Shown here piece by piece: positions 44,553 to 54,432 of a stretch of DNA of 64,000 nt. The notes under the pieces were generated by a model. That model had not been told where the DNA came from, searched no databases, and saw only the letters and a program-made list of their open reading frames with translations. The stretch comes from Neoaquamicrobium sediminum (GTDB lineage Bacteria; Pseudomonadota; Alphaproteobacteria; Rhizobiales; Rhizobiaceae), in NCBI RefSeq assembly GCF_013240295.1, contig NZ_JABETK010000003.1:558001-622000 (forward strand), read 5' to 3'. Both the position numbers and the translations under genes were made by a program. Every line of letters begins with the position of its first letter. Within the stretch, counting starts at the first letter, position 1.

Positions 44553-46148
44553 TCAGCGTATTCGCGGCAATGTTTCGAACTGGTGGTATGGTGGCGGAGA
44601 GGACAGCGTCCATTCCAGCGTCATCGCGCCCTCGCCCCATGGGTTGGCGGCTGCGGGCCGCTTGCGGGCGAACGCTTCCGCCACCGCGACGAGGAAGATG
44701 ACGAGCCCGGCGGCAGAGATGTAGGAGCCGGTCGAGGAGACTAGGTTCCAGCCGGCGAAGGCATCCGGATAGTCGACATAGCGGCGAGGCATGCCGGCGA
44801 GCCCGAGAAAGTGCTGCGGGAAGAAGATAAGGTTTACCCCCACGAAGGTCACCCAGAAGTGCAACCTGCCCAGCGTCTCGCTCATCATGTAGCCGCTCAT
44901 CTTCGGGAACCAGTAGTACCAGGCGGCGAAGATGGCGAAGGCCGCGCCGAGCGACAATACATAGTGGAAATGGGCGACGACGTAATAGGTATCATGCAAC
45001 ATGCGGTCGACGCCGGGATTGGCGACCACCACGCCGGTGACGCCACCGATGGTGAACAGCAGAACGAAGCCGCAGGCCCACAGCATCGGCGTTCTAAAGC
45101 TGATCGATCCACCCCACATCGTCGCCAACCAAGAGAACACCTTGATGCCGGTCGGCACGGCGATGACCATCGAAGCGAAGGCGAAATAGCGCTGGCTGTC
45201 GAGCGACATGCCGACGGTGAACATGTGGTGCGCCCATACCAGGAAACCGATCGCTCCGATTGCGACCATGGCGTAGGCCATACCTAGATAGCCGAAGACT
45301 GGTTTCCTCGCGAAAGTCGAGATAACGTGGCTGATGATGCCGAAGGCCGGCAGGATCATGATGTAGACTTCCGGGTGGCCGAAGAACCAGAACAGATGCT
45401 GGTAGAGAATGGGATCACCGCCCCCGGCCGGTGCGAAAAACGATGTGCCGAAATTGCGGTCGGTTAGCAGCATGGTGATGGCTCCCGCCAGCACTGGCAG
45501 CGCCAGCAGCAGCATGAACGCCGTCACCAGCATTGACCAGGCAAACAGCGGCATTTTGTGCAGCGTCATGCCCGGAGCGCGCATGTTGAAGATGGTGGTG
45601 ATGAAGTTGATAGCGCCGAGAATCGAGGCCGCGCCGGAAAGGTGGATCGACAGGATGACGAGGTCGACCGCCGGCCCCGGTTGGCCGATGCTCGAATAGG
45701 GAGGATAGAGCGTCCAGCCGCCGCCATGGCCGAACGAGCCCGGCGCGCCCGGCACGAACATCGACGTCACGAACAGGATGAAGGAAGCGACGAGCAACCA
45801 GAAGGAGATGTTGTTCATACGCGGGAAGGCCATGTCCGGCGCACCGACCATGATCGGCACGAACCAGTTGCCGAAGCCTCCGATCAGCGCCGGCATGATG
45901 ACGAAGAAGATCATGACCAGCCCGTGCGCGCTCACGAAGACGTTGAAGGTTTCCGACGCTGCGAAGATCTGCATACCCGGCTCCTGTAGCTCCATGCGGA
46001 TCGCCACAGACAGTCCCGTGCCCAGGATGCCGGCGAGTATAGAGAAAATCAGGTAGAGGGTGCCGATATCCTTGTGGTTGGTGGTATAAAGCCAACGCTC
46101 TAGGAGGCCGGGCTTGTGGTCTTCAGGGGTGATGGTCGCTTCCGTCAT
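44553..46148 (-). CDS. ctaD: Cytochrome c oxidase subunit I (solitary)
   Basis: 531 residues with twelve expected transmembrane helices. Heme and copper ligands are intact: SAHGLVMIFF (heme a His), WFFGHPEVYIMILPAFG (CuB His and cross-linked Tyr), AHHMFTVG (CuB His pair) and VVAHFHYVLS (heme a3 and heme a His). It is of the aa3 type with the K-channel and D-channel residues (YAMVAIG, FGGFGNWF-like). No ctaC, ctaE, ctaB or ctaG lies within the window on either side, so a second oxidase site must exist elsewhere or this gene is separated from its operon. Confidence 0.95.
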   Translation of the reverse strand: MTEATITPEDHKPGLLERWLYTTNHKDIGTLYLIFSILAGILGTGLSVAIRMELQEPGMQIFAASETFNVFVSAHGLVMIFFVIMPALIGGFGNWFVPIMVGAPDMAFPRMNNISFWLLVASFILFVTSMFVPGAPGSFGHGGGWTLYPPYSSIGQPGPAVDLVILSIHLSGAASILGAINFITTIFNMRAPGMTLHKMPLFAWSMLVTAFMLLLALPVLAGAITMLLTDRNFGTSFFAPAGGGDPILYQHLFWFFGHPEVYIMILPAFGIISHVISTFARKPVFGYLGMAYAMVAIGAIGFLVWAHHMFTVGMSLDSQRYFAFASMVIAVPTGIKVFSWLATMWGGSISFRTPMLWACGFVLLFTIGGVTGVVVANPGVDRMLHDTYYVVAHFHYVLSLGAAFAIFAAWYYWFPKMSGYMMSETLGRLHFWVTFVGVNLIFFPQHFLGLAGMPRRYVDYPDAFAGWNLVSSTGSYISAAGLVIFLVAVAEAFARKRPAAANPWGEGAMTLEWTLSSPPPYHQFETLPRIR

Positions 46149-46244
46149 TGCCGGCCTCCTGCCGTCTACTCCGGCGGGCCGCTCCGGCCTCAGACGGCGC
46201 AGAAGTCCGTCACATGGGAAGCCGAGCAGTGCCCGCTTGTGTCG

Positions 46245-46907
46245 TCACTCGTCAGTCACGATCGTGGTCATGGCGATGTCATGCGGCTGCGGATAGATCG
46301 TGGCAATCCGGGCCTCGGAGTAGCCAACCCCGATGACGAGAGGTCGCTTCGTCATCGCCGCAAGGGTGCGGTCGAAGAAGCCACCACCATAACCGAGCCT
46401 GTAGTTCCCACTATCGAAGCCCACCACCGGGGCCACAACGATGTCGGGCTGCACAGCCGGTCCGCGCGAGGGGACGAGGATGTTCCAGACGCCGCGTTCC
46501 AGCGGATCGCCCGGCGTCCAGATGCGGAACTCGAGTGGTGCGCCCTTCTGTACGACGACCGGGAGCGCAATCCGGCCGCTGCGCTCGATCACCCTGATCG
46601 ACCAGTCGCGCAGGTCGGGCTCGCCTCGGAACGGCCAGTACGTGGAAACAATGCGACCGGCCACCTTGCCAATCGCGCGGTCGAGCCCGGAGGCGATCTT
46701 CTGGGACCGTTCCATGCGCGTCTCGGCATCCATGGCAAGCCTATCATTGACCAGACGCTTGCGCTCCGCCTTTCTCCAGCGGGCCACATCTGCCCATTCA
46801 TCGGTCCGCTCCGGCGCCGCCCGGTATTCGGGTGCAAGCTCGTGCATGAAGCAGGGCGGGGAAGCGTATTCCCCGGTCGCCGCAGGCGCTTTGTCATCCT
46901 TGGTCAT
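46245..46907 (-). CDS. 5-formyltetrahydrofolate cyclo-ligase
   Basis: 220 residues from the ATG at 46907 (MTKDDKAPAATGEYASPPCF); the open frame continues to 47027 but overlaps the promoter of the divergent LysR gene. Conserved blocks: ARWRKAERKRLVNDRLAM, STYWPFRGEPDLR, and LGYGGGFFDRTLAAM (nucleotide and folate site). The enzyme converts 5-formyl-THF to 5,10-methenyl-THF with ATP. The roughly 50-residue N-terminal extension is longer than in E. coli YgfA. It is 97 bases past the ctaD start. Confidence 0.88.
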   Translation of the reverse strand: MTKDDKAPAATGEYASPPCFMHELAPEYRAAPERTDEWADVARWRKAERKRLVNDRLAMDAETRMERSQKIASGLDRAIGKVAGRIVSTYWPFRGEPDLRDWSIRVIERSGRIALPVVVQKGAPLEFRIWTPGDPLERGVWNILVPSRGPAVQPDIVVAPVVGFDSGNYRLGYGGGFFDRTLAAMTKRPLVIGVGYSEARIATIYPQPHDIAMTTIVTDE

Positions 46908-47011
46908 CGCGACGATCTCGCTCGCTGCGCTCGGGCTGTGGGCTCGTCCTTTGGGTTCGAATGGTGGGACGCTTGAATCAGGAAAGCAAATGGAATTAAA
47001 TGCCCGATAGA

Positions 47012-47026
47012 TGCAATAATATTGCA
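47012..47026 (+). promoter_or_regulatory. 15-bp palindrome before the LysR gene
   Basis: TGCAATA A TATTGCA: perfect 7-bp arms, ending 16 bases before the LysR ATG at 47043 and upstream of the divergent folate gene. Suits a LysR-type autoregulation site. Unproven. Confidence 0.5.
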
Positions 47027-47042
47027 CTATAGGAGACTAGCA

Positions 47043-47887
47043 ATGGACATCGATCGCGCCCGTACCTTCCTGGAGATCGTCCATTGCGGTTCGTTCCTCG
47101 GCGCAGCCGACCGACTGCACGTCACGCAGACCACAGTGAGCGCACGCATTCGCACGTTGGAGGAGGGACTAGGCCGGCGTCTGTTCGTGCGCAACCGCAA
47201 CGGTGCGCAGCTTACGCCGGCGGGTCGCGAGTTCGAGCGATTCGCCCAATCCTTCGTCCAGATATGGGAGCGCGCCCGCCAACAGCTTGCGATCCCCTCC
47301 GGTCGAACCAGCGTGATCGCGCTGGGCGGTGAACTCAGCCTGTGGAACCCGCTCCTGCTCGACTGGCTGGTATGGATGCGCAAGGCCAAGCCCGAAATCG
47401 CCATCCATGCCCATGTCGGTGTGCCCGACCAACTCATCGAGCAGTTGAGAACCGGCGTGCTCGACATCGCCGTCCTCTACGCGCCGAAGCTTCTGCCCGG
47501 GTTCAGGGTGGAGCTTCTCCAGGAAGAGCAACTGATACTGGTCCGAACACCGGACCGGGAAGTGAACGACGACGCCGCGCCGGACTATGTCTATGTCGAT
47601 TGGGGACCGCTTTTCGCGGCCCAGCATGGCACCGGCTCGCCCGCGTTCCGCGAGCCGGGGTTGATGGTAGGGCTTGGCCCGCTCGGCCTGAGTTACATCC
47701 TCAGAGCAGGCGGTATGGGCTATTTCCGGAGGGGGTGGTGAAGCCTCACATCGAGGCGGGCGAGTTGGAGATCGTGGAAGGTGCGCCCGAGTTCACCTAC
47801 CCCGCCTATGCCGTCTATCCCGAGACCGGAGAGGGACGCGCGGACATGCAGGACGCGTTGCAGGGGCTGAAGCAGGTGGTCACCTGA
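47043..47887 (+). CDS. LysR-family regulator (frameshifted near the 3' end)
   Basis: The N-terminal helix-turn-helix (RTFLEIVHCGSFLGAADRLH, VTQTTVSARIRTLEEGLGRR) and substrate domain run in one frame from the ATG at 47043 (AGGAG upstream) to 47741. The last 45 residues (PEGVVKPHIEAGELEIVEGA, FTYPAYAVYPETGE) continue in the next frame to 47887. The break is at C2, 47726-47727 (TATTTCCGGAG); a third C gives YFPEGVV, the expected reading. About 282 residues when joined. Divergent from the folate gene; target unknown. Confidence 0.82.
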
Positions 47888-48123
47888 TCGCCGCCGTTTC
47901 GCGCTCCCGCCGGGATTTGCCATCGTGCGTTCGTGACCGGGTATTGACCAGCGCTGCAAAGCTGCCCGCGGTCGATCAGATTCTGCGGACCGAAGCCACA
48001 CTGAGTATCTGCTTTAAGACAATTATTTTGCGTTGAAATAGGGATTAAATTCATTCGACTTTTTCTAAGACTGACAAGACAATCGGGTAGTTCCAAAGAC
48101 CGGTCCGATTGTTGGAGGCATCA

Positions 48124-48834
48124 ATGTTGCGGGCGAAGGACATCATGACATCTCCAATAATTTCCGTAGGCCCGGACGCCCGGGTCGCGGACGTCGCGGA
48201 ACTCCTCTTGACCCACGGCATCAGCGCCGTGCCCGTGATCGAGAAGGGCACACTGAGGGGCATCGTCAGCGAGGGAGATCTCCTGCATCGCGAGGAGATT
48301 GACACCCTGCCGCCCAATCGCTCCTGGTGGCTCGGGCTGTTCAGGGACAACGGCGCGCTGGCCAGAGGTTATGCAAAAACCCATTCCGTCCATGTTGCAG
48401 ACGTGATGACACGCGATGTCGTGACGGTGGACGAAGAGACCCCGGTGCGTGAGATTGCCGACATCCTCGAGCGCAGGCACATCAAGAGAGTGCCGGTGCT
48501 GCGCGACGGCCGGCTGACAGGAATAGTGAGCCGCGCGAACCTCATTCGGGCCTTGGCGGTAGCTTTTCAAGGCACGTTGCTGCCGGTTTCGCGCGAAGAG
48601 TCCGACATCAGGACGGATGTGCTGACCGCTCTTCGAAAGGAAAGCTGGACAGTTACCACGGGTCTTGACGCCAGCGTGGCGGACGGAGTGGTAACCCTGT
48701 GGGGCACATTTCAGTCCGAAGACGAGCGCCGCGCGTCGCAGGTGCTCGTAGAGAATATTCCAGGTGTAAGCGCTGTCGACGACCGTAGGGTGTTAATCGA
48801 TCTCGCCTATAAGGTTGCATACGGCGCGATCTGA
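48124..48834 (+). CDS. CBS-pair and BON domain protein
   Basis: 236 residues from the ATG at 48124 (GGAGG eight bases before). Two CBS motifs: LRAKDIMTSPIISVGPDARV ... LTHGISAVPVIE and VADVMTRDVVTVDEETPVRE ... RRHIKRVPVLRDG. The C-terminal 70 residues form a BON domain (VTTGLDASVADGVVTLWGTF, VENIPGVSAVDDR). CBS pairs bind adenosine compounds; BON domains are linked to membranes or phospholipids. A similar combination occurs in oxygen- and stress-related proteins, but partners here are not clear. Confidence 0.88.
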   Translation: MLRAKDIMTSPIISVGPDARVADVAELLLTHGISAVPVIEKGTLRGIVSEGDLLHREEIDTLPPNRSWWLGLFRDNGALARGYAKTHSVHVADVMTRDVVTVDEETPVREIADILERRHIKRVPVLRDGRLTGIVSRANLIRALAVAFQGTLLPVSREESDIRTDVLTALRKESWTVTTGLDASVADGVVTLWGTFQSEDERRASQVLVENIPGVSAVDDRRVLIDLAYKVAYGAI

Positions 48835-48879
48835 TTTTATCGGAAGCCGACCCTCCAGCATCATTCATTCTATCAACTA

Positions 48880-48970
48880 ATGATGAGGAAGGTCTACTGG
48901 TTGGACGACGAGGTGTGCGCGGCGATCGAGCCGCAGCTTCCGAAGAACCACCCGGGGAGCGCACGGTTGG
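48880..48970 (+). pseudogene. Transposase N-terminal fragment (IS5/IS427 type)
   Basis: The first 25 residues MMRKVYWLDDEVCAAIEPQL and PKNHPG match the N terminus of IS427-group transposases; after that the frame shows no similarity. No terminal repeats remain. Confidence 0.5.
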
Positions 48971-49139
48971 CCCAGCACGATCTTGAAACGCTTCAACTGC
49001 TGGTCTCACCGGCGGCTGCGGAGCAGCGAATTGATGCTCTCGTTGTGAGGGAGCGTGCTTCCGCTGTCGGGGTCGATCGGCTCCAGCCACGCGAAGGCAC
49101 ACCGCTCCGCCCATGGAAACGCATGGCCCGCTCCAGGTA

Positions 49140-49405
49140 GCCGCCTTCGCTGGCAAAGCCGATCGGCAGGCCTGTGGTCTCATATTCAGCCGCGCCTTCG
49201 CGTTCGTCATCTCGCGAATGGTGCCGGCGCTCAGAACCGCGCCGGTGAAGGTTCCGAGCGCGTCGATGTCGATATCAGGCGCGATGGGGATGATCAGCCC
49301 GAGACGGTTGTGCAAGATCGGGCGATCGCTGCTTCCTTGCCATGCATGGTGGCGAGCACGGCGTGCCGTCCGGCATAGGGTGCACACGGGTGAACGGTGG
49401 CTACT
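49140..49405 (-). pseudogene. DUF6671-like remnant
   Basis: Two frames carry YAGRHAVLATMHGKEAAIAR and then RPILHNRLGLIIPIAPDIDI and DALGTFTGAVLSAGTIREMT, NAKARLNM. This is the N-terminal half of the DUF6671 family (HPYAGRRAVLATMHGKE...DALGTFTGE pattern). A single-base slip near 49315 separates the parts and the C terminus is decayed. The dabA frame runs into it. Confidence 0.55.
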
Positions 49406-51857
49406 GAAAGACGCCTGGTGATTGGAGCCGCGTTTTCATGGGCTTGTCTGAAAACTCGAGGTTTTTCCTCTGCTTCTTTCCACGTCAGATTACCAGCGTA
49501 ACGCCAGGCCATTCGACCATCTTCATCGAGCGCAAAGAGGTGCAGCCAACGATTGTCGAACAGTGCCCGGACCTCCGAGTGACGCTCGAGGATGTCGGCG
49601 ATCGCCTCGCGCGGCGCCTCGATCACGACAGAGAGCCGCAGCGGCTCATGTACCAGCTGCTCCCCGTCATAAACGGATTGCCAGGGCAGCCCGGCGCGTA
49701 AGATACCGCCATTGCCTTCGACCACGCCAACGCCGCCGGTGACATTATGCAGTAGCTTGTTGCCGGCACCGAAGAGTCCGGGCGCGACGGTCGAGCCGTA
49801 ATATTGCAGGCTGATCCAGCTCGCTACGATGACCGGCGCGGTCAGGATCAGTTCCAGCACGCCGAAGCCCCCGTCCCGCCGCCAGTCATAGTCGTGCAGG
49901 AAGGCGCTGCCGGCCAGATCGCGGCCCGAGGTGCGCCACCGCGGTGCGGCGACGAAGGCCTTGCAGCCGGCGAGGGCCCATTCGGGCCGCAGTTCGGCCC
50001 AGTCGCGGGCGCGACGGGCGATGTCAGCTTGCGACTCGGCGCGGGGCAGGCGCCTCGCCCGTTCCGCGCGGACAAGCCCACCCGCGGCCTGGAGCCAGCC
50101 TCTGGCCCTTGCCAAGTCTATGGCGTGGTCCGCCGACGGATGATCGGCGCTGTAGATCATGACGTTGTCGGTCGTCGTGTCGTGGTGGGCGGCGAGGAAC
50201 AGCGTGTCCTCGGGAACCACGATGCCGCGCCCGATGAGGCCGGCGCGGACGTCAGGCTCATTGAGAAGCGAGGCGAGCAGCCGGGCATTGACCTCGCCCG
50301 AATAGCCGCCGCAGGCTCCGCAATGCAGCGTGGTGGCATGCGGATTGTTGACGACGTTGGCGCCGTGACCAGCGATCAGCACCAGCCGGGCGAAGCCCTC
50401 GGTGAGCGACATGGCCATGAGCACGTTCTCCGCCATCGCGATCCGCTGCTCAGGTCCGATTTCCTCGGTCGGCGCGGCGCCGGATCGTTCGGAGCGGCGG
50501 TGCGGGTGAGCCCTAGCGCATCGCGCAGGAGCTTGCCGACATAGACCGGCCCCGCCGCCTCGACGAACGCGAAAGATGAGATGGCAGCGAGCCTAAAGCG
50601 GCCCCAGGCACGTTTCGCGCGCGACGCAATCCTTGCCGCCCGATCGGCGCGCCCGGTCTGAGGCGTCGGCTCTCCAGAGCACGTGAAGAGAGCGGGCTGG
50701 AGCAGCACGGGCAGGCGTGCTTCCACCACGTCCGAGCCGAAACGGCGGTGAGCTATCCCCATGCCGAAGAAGCCGGCGAAACCCAAGGTGCTGATGCCGG
50801 AATCCAGGGTTTCCAGCGCCCGGCGAAAGACCTCAGAGCGCACGTCGATGCAGAAGGCTATTTGCATCGCGGGTCGCGACGAAGCCGGCGCGGCAGGCCG
50901 CGCTTCAGCTAAAAGGGCCCGCAGCCGCCGCTGGGCCGCGCGCTCAGTAGCCTCCTGGAGGATCGCGTCGATATGATCCTCCGCGCTAGCGGCAATCGGT
51001 TCGGCATGGGCAATCACGGTCTCGCGCCATCGCGATCCGATGTCCTGTTGGTAGCGGCGCAGCAGTGCTGCGTCCCACACGAGGCGAATGGTGAGGAGTT
51101 CGGTCACCGTTCCGTCCGTTCCACCTGTCAGTTCGGCCTGCCAGAGGCGGTAGCGCGCGAGCTGCCCCCAGCCGCCGAGCCCTGTCAGCAAACGGTGGAA
51201 GCAGCTTTCCAGAGCCGCCTCGGAAAGACCGAGCAATTGGACCGCGTCAATGAAGGCAGCTTCGGCGGTTTCGGGTGTGTCCGCGACGGTTTTGGCGAAG
51301 TTGGCAAGGCCAAGAATTTCCGGGGTCAGGTCGTGCATGGCGACGGTGCGCCAGGACGAATAGGCGCCGCGTCCTTCCGCTGCGGCCCAGAGCGCCTGGC
51401 CCTGATCGAAATAGCCTGCCGCCCAGTGGCTGATCCGCTCATCGACCACGGCCTGCCAGTCGATGCCGCTCGCCTCACCCGCCAACTCGGCGACAGTGGG
51501 CAGCGCTCGCGCCGGTGGCGCCTCGACGCGCATGGCCTGCTTCAGCGCGGCGAACGTCTGCGGGCGCTGCGATGCAGGCGCTGCCTCGAGCGCTTCCGCA
51601 AGGTCCTTGTCGATAAGTTCGCCACCATGGTGGCGCTCCAGATACCAGCGGCGCGGCATGGTTAGCGGGATACCTGCCGCCCGCCGCAGACGCGCCGCGG
51701 TTACGGCCAGCGGTTCGCCCGTCTGGCCGAGAAACGGATTGACCGCGACGCTTGAGGCCAGCGGCCAAAGCGGCGGGATGGCGCGCGTCGCGTCGTGCGC
51801 CGCCGCGACGATTGCTTCGCGGCCGGGAACTTGGGGCTTGGGGGCAGTCATCAGCAT
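49294..51857 (-). CDS. dabA: DabA, catalytic subunit of the inorganic-carbon pump (frameshifted)
   Basis: About 800 residues or more in two frames: 51857-50376 and 50436-49294. The N-terminal frame has IPPLWPLASSVAVNPFLGQT and IAFCIDVRSEVFRRALE, with the zinc-binding Cys and Asp; the second frame has LIAGHGANVVNNPHATTLHC followed by GACGGYSGEVNARLL, with the zinc His and Cys. DabA is a beta-carbonic-anhydrase-like protein that, with the NuoL-like DabB, takes up inorganic carbon. The break lies near 50463-50480 in a GC-rich run. The natural C terminus (near GNLTWKEAEEKP) is followed in frame by sequence from the DUF6671-like remnant, so the stop codon seems lost or shifted. Confidence 0.85.
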
Positions 51858-51881
51858 GGTACTCTACCTGGTCTGTGAGCG

Positions 51882-53453
51882 TCACGAAGGCTTGCGGACG
51901 GCCCAACCGCCCAGCATGCGATCGAGCATCGCGTTGACATAAAGCCCGTTGGTAAGATGGACCCGCAGGCCCGCAGCCGCCGGATGGCCCGCCCAGAGCG
52001 GGAATAGCGCTTGCGCGACTGCAACCAGGCCGAAAGTCAGAACAGCGAGCGCCATCAAGGTCCATTCGAGCCGGCCCGGTGCGGGCGTCGCGGGCAGCAC
52101 GCCGGCCGTCAGCCACTCGGCTGCCGTCTGGAGGGCGAAGTAGCCGAGTGCGGCTGTAGTCGCATAAATTGCCGTCCTCGTCGTCAGGGCGTGGGGTGCT
52201 GCGTCCGCCAGCCCCTGGGCCAGCAGATAGGCAACGCCGAAGATGAGGATGGCACCGAGCGCGAGAGCCTGCGGCGACTTGTGCTCGAACCCGAACCCGA
52301 GACCAAAGGCGGCGCCAATCGCGCCATAAATCGCCAGTGCAATGAGAAAGGCGCGGGCGACGGCGCTGCCATCGGGAATTGCGACCGGACCCGAGCGGCG
52401 GATGGAGGCGACCTGCTCTACGGCGCCGCCCGAGGCTAGGAATGCGTGCGCCTTGTAGAGCGAGTGGGCGACGATGTGGAGCAGTGCCAGCGGGAACAGC
52501 GCCAGCCCGCATTGCAGGATCATGAACCCCATTTGCGCAACGGTGGACCAGGCGAGCGAGGTCTTTACCGCGGACTGCGTCAACATGACGAGCGCGCCGA
52601 AGAGAGCCGTGAAGCCGCCGATAATCGCCAGCACCGCCAGCACACCAGGCGCGAACAGCATGACGTCGGCGAAGCGGATGAGGAGGAAGCCGCCCGCATT
52701 GATCACACCGGCATGGAGCAACGCCGAAACGGGCGTCGGCGCCTCCATCACCTCGGTCAGCCAGCCATGGGTCGGGAACTGTGCTGATTTGAGGAGCGCT
52801 GCGATCGCCAGCAATCCCGCTGCGGCCGACGCATGCCAGGGGAGGTCGCCCGATCTCGCCATGGCGTTGATCGAAGCAATGTCAGTGGTGCCGAGGCCCG
52901 TGCTCATCAGCAGAACCGACCCGGCCAGAAAAAGGGCGCTCAGGACCGCGAAGAGCTGCTTCTTGCGCGCGGCGCGCCGTGCCCCGATGCGCTCGGGATA
53001 AAAAAGCAGCAGACGATGAAGCGCAAAGCTCGTCGCGATCCACGCACCGAGCAGCTGGACGAGATTGCCGGCCTGGACGAGGAGCAGGACTGCGGCGAGT
53101 GCCGCGCACATCCAGCCCGTGAAGGCGCCCTGCCTAGCCTCGCCGTCGAGATAGTTATGCGAATAGCGCAGGACGATCCAGCCGACGAAGGAGACCAGCA
53201 GCAGCATCGTCACGCTCACCGCGTCGAGCCGCGCGGAGAGGCCCATACCAGCCCAACCGATCAGCGCGCTATCGCCCGGGCCCTGCAGCAACAGGAGAAG
53301 CAGCGACCCGGCCGCGATGGCGAGAGCCAACATGGCGGACCCCTCGGCCATGGCCACTACGTTCGGCGGCCTTCGACCCTGGCGAAAAGACGCGAACAGA
53401 GCAGCGAGGAAAAGCAAAAGCGGTGCGGCGAGCGGAAGCATATTGATTGACAA
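51882..53453 (-). CDS. dabB: DabB, NuoL-like membrane subunit of the inorganic-carbon pump
   Basis: 523 residues, about 13 hydrophobic segments. Hallmarks of the NuoL/MrpA antiporter family are present: LGAWIATSFALHRLL, LLAIAALLKSAQFPTHGWLT (charged helix), EAPTPVSALLHAGVINAGGF and KTSLAWSTVAQMGFM, HIVAHSLYKAHAFL. Asp and Lys residues in the membrane support ion-driven work. The stop is 24 bases before dabA. DabAB is an energy-coupled pump for carbon dioxide or bicarbonate known from autotrophs and heterotrophs. Confidence 0.9.
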   Translation of the reverse strand: MSINMLPLAAPLLLFLAALFASFRQGRRPPNVVAMAEGSAMLALAIAAGSLLLLLLQGPGDSALIGWAGMGLSARLDAVSVTMLLLVSFVGWIVLRYSHNYLDGEARQGAFTGWMCAALAAVLLLVQAGNLVQLLGAWIATSFALHRLLLFYPERIGARRAARKKQLFAVLSALFLAGSVLLMSTGLGTTDIASINAMARSGDLPWHASAAAGLLAIAALLKSAQFPTHGWLTEVMEAPTPVSALLHAGVINAGGFLLIRFADVMLFAPGVLAVLAIIGGFTALFGALVMLTQSAVKTSLAWSTVAQMGFMILQCGLALFPLALLHIVAHSLYKAHAFLASGGAVEQVASIRRSGPVAIPDGSAVARAFLIALAIYGAIGAAFGLGFGFEHKSPQALALGAILIFGVAYLLAQGLADAAPHALTTRTAIYATTAALGYFALQTAAEWLTAGVLPATPAPGRLEWTLMALAVLTFGLVAVAQALFPLWAGHPAAAGLRVHLTNGLYVNAMLDRMLGGWAVRKPS

Positions 53454-53535
53454 GACAGTCTCCCGAGGAGCGGTAGTGACCTCCTGCTGCTAGCCGAGCC
53501 ACCGTCCGAAATAAAATGCATTGTTCGCTCAAATC

Positions 53536-53554
53536 CGTTCGGTATTATCGAACG
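53536..53554 (+). promoter_or_regulatory. LysR-type site between dabB and its regulator gene
   Basis: CGTTCG GTATTAT CGAACG: 6-bp arms around 7 bases and containing T-N11-A (53539 to 53551), the generic LysR box. It ends three bases before the regulator ATG at 53557 and lies about 80 bases before dabB. It could control both genes. Confidence 0.55.
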
Positions 53555-53556
53555 TC

Positions 53557-54432
53557 ATGGCAGCGCTTAATTATCACCACCTGCGATACTTCCGGGCCGT
53601 CGCGCATGACGGCAACCTCACGCGTACGGCCGAGCGCTTAAACCTCACCCAGTCGGCCCTTTCGGTGCAGATTCGCAAACTGGAAGAGCAACTCGGCCAC
53701 GCGCTCTTCGACCGGCGCGGGCGACAACTTCATCTGACCGAAGCCGGCCGCATCGCGCTTGACCACGCCGATGTGATCTTCGCGACCGGGGAGGAGCTGC
53801 TCGGCACGCTTCGCGAGACCGGTACGGCGCGCCGGGCCCTACGGGTCGGGGCGCTCGCCACCTTGTCGCGCAACTTCCAGATGGAGTTTCTGCGGCCCGT
53901 TCTGGGCCGGACCGACATCGAGCTCGTCTTGCGCTCCGGCGGCGCCGCTGAATTGTTGCGCGCTCTGGAAACACTGAACCTCGACGTCGTCCTGATCAAC
54001 CAGGCGCCCGCGCGCGATATGCTCACGTCCTTCGTGGCCCGCAGGATCGCAGAACAGCCGGTCGGCATCGTCGGCACACCGGATCGGTTTCATGGCAGAG
54101 CTGGCCTCGTTGACCTCTTGCGCGACCATCCCGTCATAGTGCCGACGCTGGAGAGCAGCGTGCGCGCCGGCTTTGATGCTGTTGCCGATCGCCTAGCGGT
54201 GCGCCCGCAGATCGTCGCGGAAGTCGAGGACATGGCGATGATGCGGCTTCTGGCCCGCGAAGATGTTGGCCTTGCTGTCCTGCCGCCCATCGTCGTCAAG
54301 GATGAGCTGGCGGCCGGCCTCCTCGTCGAGGGCGATGAGCCGTTAGGGATCACGGAGACCTTCTTCGCTGTGACGATGGAACGTCGCTTTCCCAACCCGG
54401 CTTTGCGAACGCTCCTGCACGGCTCGACGTAG
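53557..54432 (+). CDS. LysR-family regulator of the dab operon
   Basis: 291 residues from the ATG at 53557. N-terminal helix-turn-helix: HHLRYFRAVAHDGNLTRTAE and LNLTQSALSVQIRKLEEQLG; substrate-binding domain starts near ALRVGALATLSRNFQMEFLR. An upstream ATG at 53521 would place the palindrome inside the gene and is less likely. It is divergent from dabBA, a common arrangement, so it is likely their activator, perhaps responding to carbon or redox state. Confidence 0.88.
   Translation: MAALNYHHLRYFRAVAHDGNLTRTAERLNLTQSALSVQIRKLEEQLGHALFDRRGRQLHLTEAGRIALDHADVIFATGEELLGTLRETGTARRALRVGALATLSRNFQMEFLRPVLGRTDIELVLRSGGAAELLRALETLNLDVVLINQAPARDMLTSFVARRIAEQPVGIVGTPDRFHGRAGLVDLLRDHPVIVPTLESSVRAGFDAVADRLAVRPQIVAEVEDMAMMRLLAREDVGLAVLPPIVVKDELAAGLLVEGDEPLGITETFFAVTMERRFPNPALRTLLHGST

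Noticed and set aside
49804..50544. 246-codon plus-strand frame
   Set aside because: Antisense to dabA; composition typical of a shadow frame.
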